From NCBI GenBank assembly GCA_015494165.1, contig WGBS01000084.1, positions 1-16,009 of the forward strand: a stretch of 16,009 nt of DNA, written 5' to 3'. Below, piece after piece: positions 12,637 through 16,009 of this stretch (position 1 is its first letter; each line of letters starts with the position of its first letter). A model generated the notes under the pieces. That model was not told the DNA's origin. It did not search any database and saw only the letters and a program-made list of their open reading frames with translations. This DNA comes from Gammaproteobacteria bacterium (GTDB lineage Bacteria; Pseudomonadota; Gammaproteobacteria; S144-34). Made by a program: the position numbers and the translations under genes.

Positions 12637-13841
12637 CGCCTGCCGCCTCCGTCGAGCCCGAACCAGGGGCGCAGGCGCACGCCGAGGGCCGAGCCCGCGA
12701 ACCCGGCCGCGAGCCACAGCCAGCCGTGGAGGCTGCCCGTGACGATGCCGGCGAGCATGCCGCCGATGTTGCAGCCGTAGGCGAGCCGCGCGCCGTAGCC
12801 CATGAGGAGCCCGCCGAGCACCGCCGCGAGCAGGCTGCGCGCCGGCAGCGGCTCGGCAGGGGCGAAGCGCCCCGCGGCGCCCGCGGCAGCCATCGCCCCC
12901 AGCAGCAGCCCGAAGTCCATCACGGAGGTGGTCTCGTACAGCACCGAGCGCGACAGCGCGAGCTGCTGGTAGGCGCCGTTCCAGTACGGCCACTGCGTGA
13001 CGTCCACGCCCGCCGCCTGGGCGAGCTTGGCGCCCCACAGGGCGAAGGCGAAGGTGATGGACCACGGGAAGCCGGCGACGACGAGGGTGGCCAGCCCGAG
13101 CAGGGCGAGCGCCACCGCGCCCCACCACAGCGGCCAGGGCCCGCGCACGAGTCGGGTGAGGAAGGGGCGCCCGTCGCGCTCGAGCAGCGGCCTGACCCGG
13201 CCGTGGCGCCTGCGCTCCCAGCGCGTGGCGGCGAGGTAGAGCGCGCCCAGCACCGCGAGCTGGGCGACGAGCGCGGGCGCCCAGCCGGGGGCGAGGAGCG
13301 AGACGCGCCCGACGGAGGGCAGCTCCGCCCACCAGTGGAGGTGCGCGGTGCCGATCAGCGAACCTGCCACGAAGAAGGCGAGGGTGACCAGCATGCGCAC
13401 GTGGCCGCTGCCGGCCGTGAACAGCGTGCCCGAGCCGCAGCCGCCGCCGAGCTGCATGCCGGTGCCGAACAGGAAGGCCCCGACGAGGACCGAGAGGCCG
13501 GCCGGCGCGAGCGCCGCCGCCGCGCGCACGCCCGGCAGGGCGCCGGCGACGACGGGGAAGAACAGGACGGAGGAAAGGGCCAGCAGCAGGATCTGCGCGC
13601 GCACCCCGCGGCTGCTGCCGCGCGCGAGCAGCGTGCGCCAGCCGCCGGTGAAGCCGAAGCTGGCATGGAAGAGGCTCGCGCCGAGACCGAACCCGATCCA
13701 CAGCAGCAGGAGCTGGCGCGTGCCGACGTCGCGCGCCACCACCAGCGACAGGGCGGCGAGGGCCGCGAGCGCGAGCCCCAGGGCGAAGCCGTCGGGGCGG
13801 GCCGACCCGGGCGCGGCGAGCGCGGAGGCCGGCGCGCTCAC
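12633..13841 (-). CDS. YeeE/YedE-family sulfur-compound transporter
   Basis: A 402-residue inner-membrane protein. The start is GTG 13841, overlapping the yjbQ stop (GTGA), with GGGGGAGG upstream. It has around ten hydrophobic segments in two related halves. Each half carries the family's cysteine signature: GTGMQLGGGCGSGTLFTAGSGH with Cys135, and MGYGARLAYGCNIGGML with Cys357. In studied YeeE proteins these cysteines relay thiosulfate through the pore by transient S-H contacts; the family also includes sulfur transporters of related type. The loop at 206-232 is long and basic, so it is likely cytosolic. It is the full-length form, not the split half-size PmpA/B type. No TusA or SirA gene is beside it, the usual partner; the cysteine-repeat protein takes that place here. 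Confidence 0.93.
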   Translation of the reverse strand: MSAPASALAAPGSARPDGFALGLALAALAALSLVVARDVGTRQLLLLWIGFGLGASLFHASFGFTGGWRTLLARGSSRGVRAQILLLALSSVLFFPVVAGALPGVRAAAALAPAGLSVLVGAFLFGTGMQLGGGCGSGTLFTAGSGHVRMLVTLAFFVAGSLIGTAHLHWWAELPSVGRVSLLAPGWAPALVAQLAVLGALYLAATRWERRRHGRVRPLLERDGRPFLTRLVRGPWPLWWGAVALALLGLATLVVAGFPWSITFAFALWGAKLAQAAGVDVTQWPYWNGAYQQLALSRSVLYETTSVMDFGLLLGAMAAAGAAGRFAPAEPLPARSLLAAVLGGLLMGYGARLAYGCNIGGMLAGIVTGSLHGWLWLAAGFAGSALGVRLRPWFGLDGGGRR

Positions 13842-14281
13842 GCCGCCTCCCCCAGGAGCTGGACGCGCACGGTGCGCTCGCGCGGCCCGTCGAGCTCGAC
13901 CAGCAGCAGCGACTGCCAGGTGCCGAGGGCGAGCTCGCCCCCGGCGACGGCGATCACCTCCGTGCTGTTGAGGAGCATGGCGGCCAGGTGCGAGTGGGCG
14001 TTGCGCGGCTCGTCCGGCGGGCAGTCGCGCTGCTCGATGTCGTCGTGCAGATAGCCCGCGCCGGGCGGGGCGAGCCGCGTCAGGAAGCGGCGCAGGTCCT
14101 CGACCAGGCGCGGCTCGTTCTCGTTGACGACGAGCGCGGTCGTGGTGTGGCCGCAGCTCACCACGGCGAGCCCCTCGCGCACGCCGGCCTCGCGCACCAG
14201 CTCGCGCAGGCGCGGGGTGAGGTCGTGCGTCTCGAAGGCGGCGCCGGTCCGCACCGGCAGCGTGTAGTGGGCGGTGCGCAT
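13838..14281 (-). CDS. yjbQ: YjbQ/UPF0047 family protein
   Basis: A 147-residue protein, complete for the family. The signatures are clear: CGHTTTALVVNENE (43-56), YLHDDIEQRD (77-86), NAHSHLAAMLLNST (94-107) and the GGELALGTWQSLLLVELDGPR block (114-134). The conserved His45, His79, His96/98, Glu54 and Asp80/81 form the pocket seen in family structures. E. coli YjbQ has a weak thiamine-phosphate-synthase side activity; the true role is unsettled. It lies 35 bases after the YyaL-type gene and overlaps the transporter start by 4 bases. No ribosome site precedes its ATG, but TAGAGT stands 9 bases upstream, so a leaderless transcript is possible. Confidence 0.93.
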   Translation of the reverse strand: MRTAHYTLPVRTGAAFETHDLTPRLRELVREAGVREGLAVVSCGHTTTALVVNENEPRLVEDLRRFLTRLAPPGAGYLHDDIEQRDCPPDEPRNAHSHLAAMLLNSTEVIAVAGGELALGTWQSLLLVELDGPRERTVRVQLLGEAA

Positions 14282-14290
14282 GCGATGCGC

Positions 14291-14296
14291 ACTCTA
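14291..14296 (-). promoter_or_regulatory. Candidate -10 element upstream of yjbQ
   Basis: On the - strand TAGAGT followed by GCG lies 9 bases before the ATG at 14281 in the short gap after the YyaL-type gene. There is no Shine-Dalgarno. It resembles the elements at 4548 and 6250 in sequence and distance. It would let the yjbQ operon be transcribed on its own. Confidence 0.35.
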
Positions 14297-14316
14297 GCGC
14301 GCGGCGGCGGACGCGG

Positions 14317-16009
14317 CTAGCCCCCGGCAGTTGCGGCCGGCGTCAGCAGCGCCGAGAGTGCCTCGGGCGCCTCCACCGGCGGCAGGCACTCGGTGCCCCG
14401 GCAAAGGTGGGCGATGCCGCCGGAGGGAACGGCCCGCGGCGGCGCGAGCGGGCCCGGCAGGCCCGCCGCCTCCTCGGCCGGCACCAGCACGGCCATGCGC
14501 CGCGGCGCGCAGCCCGCGAGCGCCGCGCGCCAGCGCCCGAGCGCCTCCGCCGGGGCGTGGACGACCACGAGCTCCGGCGGCCACAGGTGCTCCTCCAGGG
14601 CGTCGAGCAGCGCGCCGCAGGCGTAGGGGCTCTGCTCCAGCAGGCCCCAGCCCGCGCGCAGGGTGCGCTCGGCCGCGGCCAGGTAGCGCGGCTCGCCGAG
14701 CAGGTGGCCCAGGCGCTGCAGGGCCCAGGCCGCGACGCCGTTTCCCGAGGGCAGCGCGTCGTCGGCGAAGGGGCGGGGGCGGTGGATGAGGCGCTCGTGG
14801 TCGGAGGCCGTGAAGCGGAAGCCGCCGCGCTCGCGGTCCTCGAAGCCCTCCAGCAGCCGGTCGGCGAGCGCCACGGCGAGCTCCAGGTCCTCGCGCCGGA
14901 AGCGCACGGCCAGCAGCTCGAGGAGCGCCGCGAGCAGGAAGGCGTGGTCGTCGAGGTAGGCCGGGAAGCGCGCGCGGCCGTCCTTCCACACCGAGAGCAG
15001 CCTGCCGTCGCGCCACAGCCGCGCGCGCAGGAAGTCGACGACGGCCGCCGCCTCGGCGGCGAGGTCCTCGCGGCCCAAGTGGCGCGCGGCGCGCGCCAGG
15101 CCACGCACGGCGAGCGCGTTCCACGAGACGATCACCTTGTCGTCGCGCCCCGGGCGCGGGCGGCGCGCGCGCGCCGCGGCGAGCCGCGACCGGGCCTCCA
15201 CGAGCAGGCGCGCCGCCTCCTCCTCGGAGAGCCCGAGCCCGGCGGCGAGCTCCGCAGGCGTGCGCCGCAGCACCAGGTGCCAGCGCCCCTCGAAGTTGGG
15301 CGGGCGGTCGAGGCCAAAAGCCGCCTCGGCCACGCGCCACAGGCGCTCGTCGCCGAGCGCCGCGCGCGCCTCCTCCCGCGTCCACACGTAGAAGGCGCCC
15401 TCGCCGCCCTCGCTGTCGGCGTCCAGGGCCGCCGCCAGGCCGCCTTCGGCGGTGCGCATCTCGGTGAGCAGGAAGGCCGCCGTCTCCTCGGCCACGCGGC
15501 GCAAGAGCGGCTCGCGCGTCGCCGCCCAGGCGTCGGCGTAGAGGCCGAGGAGCTGGCCGTTGTCGTAGAGCATCTTCTCGAAGTGCGGGATCTCCCAGCG
15601 CTCGTCCACCGAGTAGCGATAGAAGCCGCCGGCGAGCTGGTCGTAGAGGCCGCCGCGGGCCATGGCCTCCAGCGTGTGGCGCAGCATCCCGAGCGCGCGC
15701 GCATCGGGCTCGCCGCGGCCGGCGCCCGCCGCCCAGTGGCGCAGCAGCCGCTCGAGATGCGTCGGGTGCGGGAACTTCGGCGCCGGCCCGAAGCCGCCGT
15801 GGCGCGGGTCGTAGTCGCGCTCGATCTGGCGGCGGGCGACCTCGAGGGGCGCGGCGTCGAGGGGACGGGCGCCGGCCGCGGGCGCCGGCTCCAGGCCGCG
15901 CAGGGCCTCGAGCAGGGCCGCGTTCTGCCGGCGGATGTCCTCGCGGCGCGTCCTGTAGACCTCCGCCACCCAGCGCAGGAGCTCGCGGAAGGACGGCAGC
16001 CCGTGGCGC
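14317..16009 (-). CDS. YyaL/DUF255 thioredoxin-domain protein, 5' end missing
   Basis: The frame is open to the right edge, giving 563 residues to the TAG at 14317; the visible part begins GLPSFRELLRWVAEVYRTRRED, the region just after the thioredoxin domain in this family. An in-frame GTG at 15969 is not the real start, since homology-like sequence continues upstream. The rest is the (alpha/alpha)6-barrel part related to N-acylglucosamine 2-epimerases: DPRHGGFGPAPKFPHP, GGLYDQLAGGFYRYSVDERWEIPHFEKMLYDN, AALDADSEGGEGAFYVWT and the DDKVIVSWNALAVRGLARAA block, all hallmarks of YyaL (human SPATA20). Full members are about 650-700 residues, so about 100 residues including the thioredoxin-like domain lie outside. 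The function of the family is unknown. It precedes yjbQ by 35 bases on the same strand. Confidence 0.93.
   Translation of the reverse strand, partial: RHGLPSFRELLRWVAEVYRTRREDIRRQNAALLEALRGLEPAPAAGARPLDAAPLEVARRQIERDYDPRHGGFGPAPKFPHPTHLERLLRHWAAGAGRGEPDARALGMLRHTLEAMARGGLYDQLAGGFYRYSVDERWEIPHFEKMLYDNGQLLGLYADAWAATREPLLRRVAEETAAFLLTEMRTAEGGLAAALDADSEGGEGAFYVWTREEARAALGDERLWRVAEAAFGLDRPPNFEGRWHLVLRRTPAELAAGLGLSEEEAARLLVEARSRLAAARARRPRPGRDDKVIVSWNALAVRGLARAARHLGREDLAAEAAAVVDFLRARLWRDGRLLSVWKDGRARFPAYLDDHAFLLAALLELLAVRFRREDLELAVALADRLLEGFEDRERGGFRFTASDHERLIHRPRPFADDALPSGNGVAAWALQRLGHLLGEPRYLAAAERTLRAGWGLLEQSPYACGALLDALEEHLWPPELVVVHAPAEALGRWRAALAGCAPRRMAVLVPAEEAAGLPGPLAPPRAVPSGGIAHLCRGTECLPPVEAPEALSALLTPAATAGG

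Noticed and set aside
10172..12742. Very long + strand open frame opposite rhodanese, DUF6969-like and repeat genes
   Set aside because: Antisense shadow of recognised genes; its own repeats are just the complement of the SPCGLG units.
12726..14054. Long + strand open frame opposite YeeE/YedE and YjbQ
   Set aside because: Shadow of two clear family members on the - strand; Gln/Glu/Arg-rich and without domain signals.
14317..15969. Complete gene starting at GTG 15969
   Set aside because: Family-like sequence (GLPSFRELLRW) continues in frame to the window edge, so the gene is cut by the window instead.

Overview
This window is very GC-rich bacterial DNA with long open shadow frames on both strands, dense gene packing and frequent 4-base stop/start overlaps. 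The gene set (YeeE/YedE thiosulfate-type transporter, YjbQ, periplasmic rhodanese, DsbG-like protein, DUF4892-like/OmpA, VapBC, GDYXXLXY protein) fits a Gram-negative proteobacterium. My guess is a high-GC, sulfur-metabolising gammaproteobacterium, but that taxonomic step is inference. I see no rRNA, tRNA, IS element or CRISPR array. No gene-free stretch exceeds 300 bases.

Left part, 1-1930 (+ strand): the 3' end of a membrane protein and an overlapping GDYXXLXY-type protein, then a VapB/VapC-type toxin-antitoxin pair with a likely operator-promoter and a strong GC hairpin at its end. From 4315 down to 1992 (- strand) lie two secreted, six-cysteine proteins of unknown function, separated by a perfect 12-bp GC hairpin. 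Diverging from them (+ strand) are an APC-like transporter (4562-5788), a 70-residue small protein (5927-6139) and an unrecognised 219-residue soluble protein (6272-6931).

Right part, 6938-16009: everything is on the - strand. Read in transcription order it runs: a YyaL/DUF255-type protein (5' end outside the window), YjbQ, YeeE/YedE, a short membrane-anchored protein built of Ser-Pro-Cys-Gly-Leu-Gly repeats, a His-rich DUF6969-like protein, an exported double-rhodanese sulfurtransferase, an exported DsbG-like CPYC protein and a spermidine-synthase-fold protein. After a 114-base gap come an exported two-CARDB-domain protein and a DUF4892-like/OmpA protein.

The most interesting object is the repeat protein at 12325-12636. 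It overlaps its neighbours by 4 bases on both sides, sits between a sulfur-compound transporter and a His-rich unknown, and is followed by a periplasmic sulfurtransferase and a periplasmic thiol-disulfide protein. Its seven cysteines, probably on the outer face of the inner membrane, suggest a sulfur-carrier, metal-binding or thiol-buffer role. I know of no described system with this repeat. The association with sulfur handling is inferred from context.
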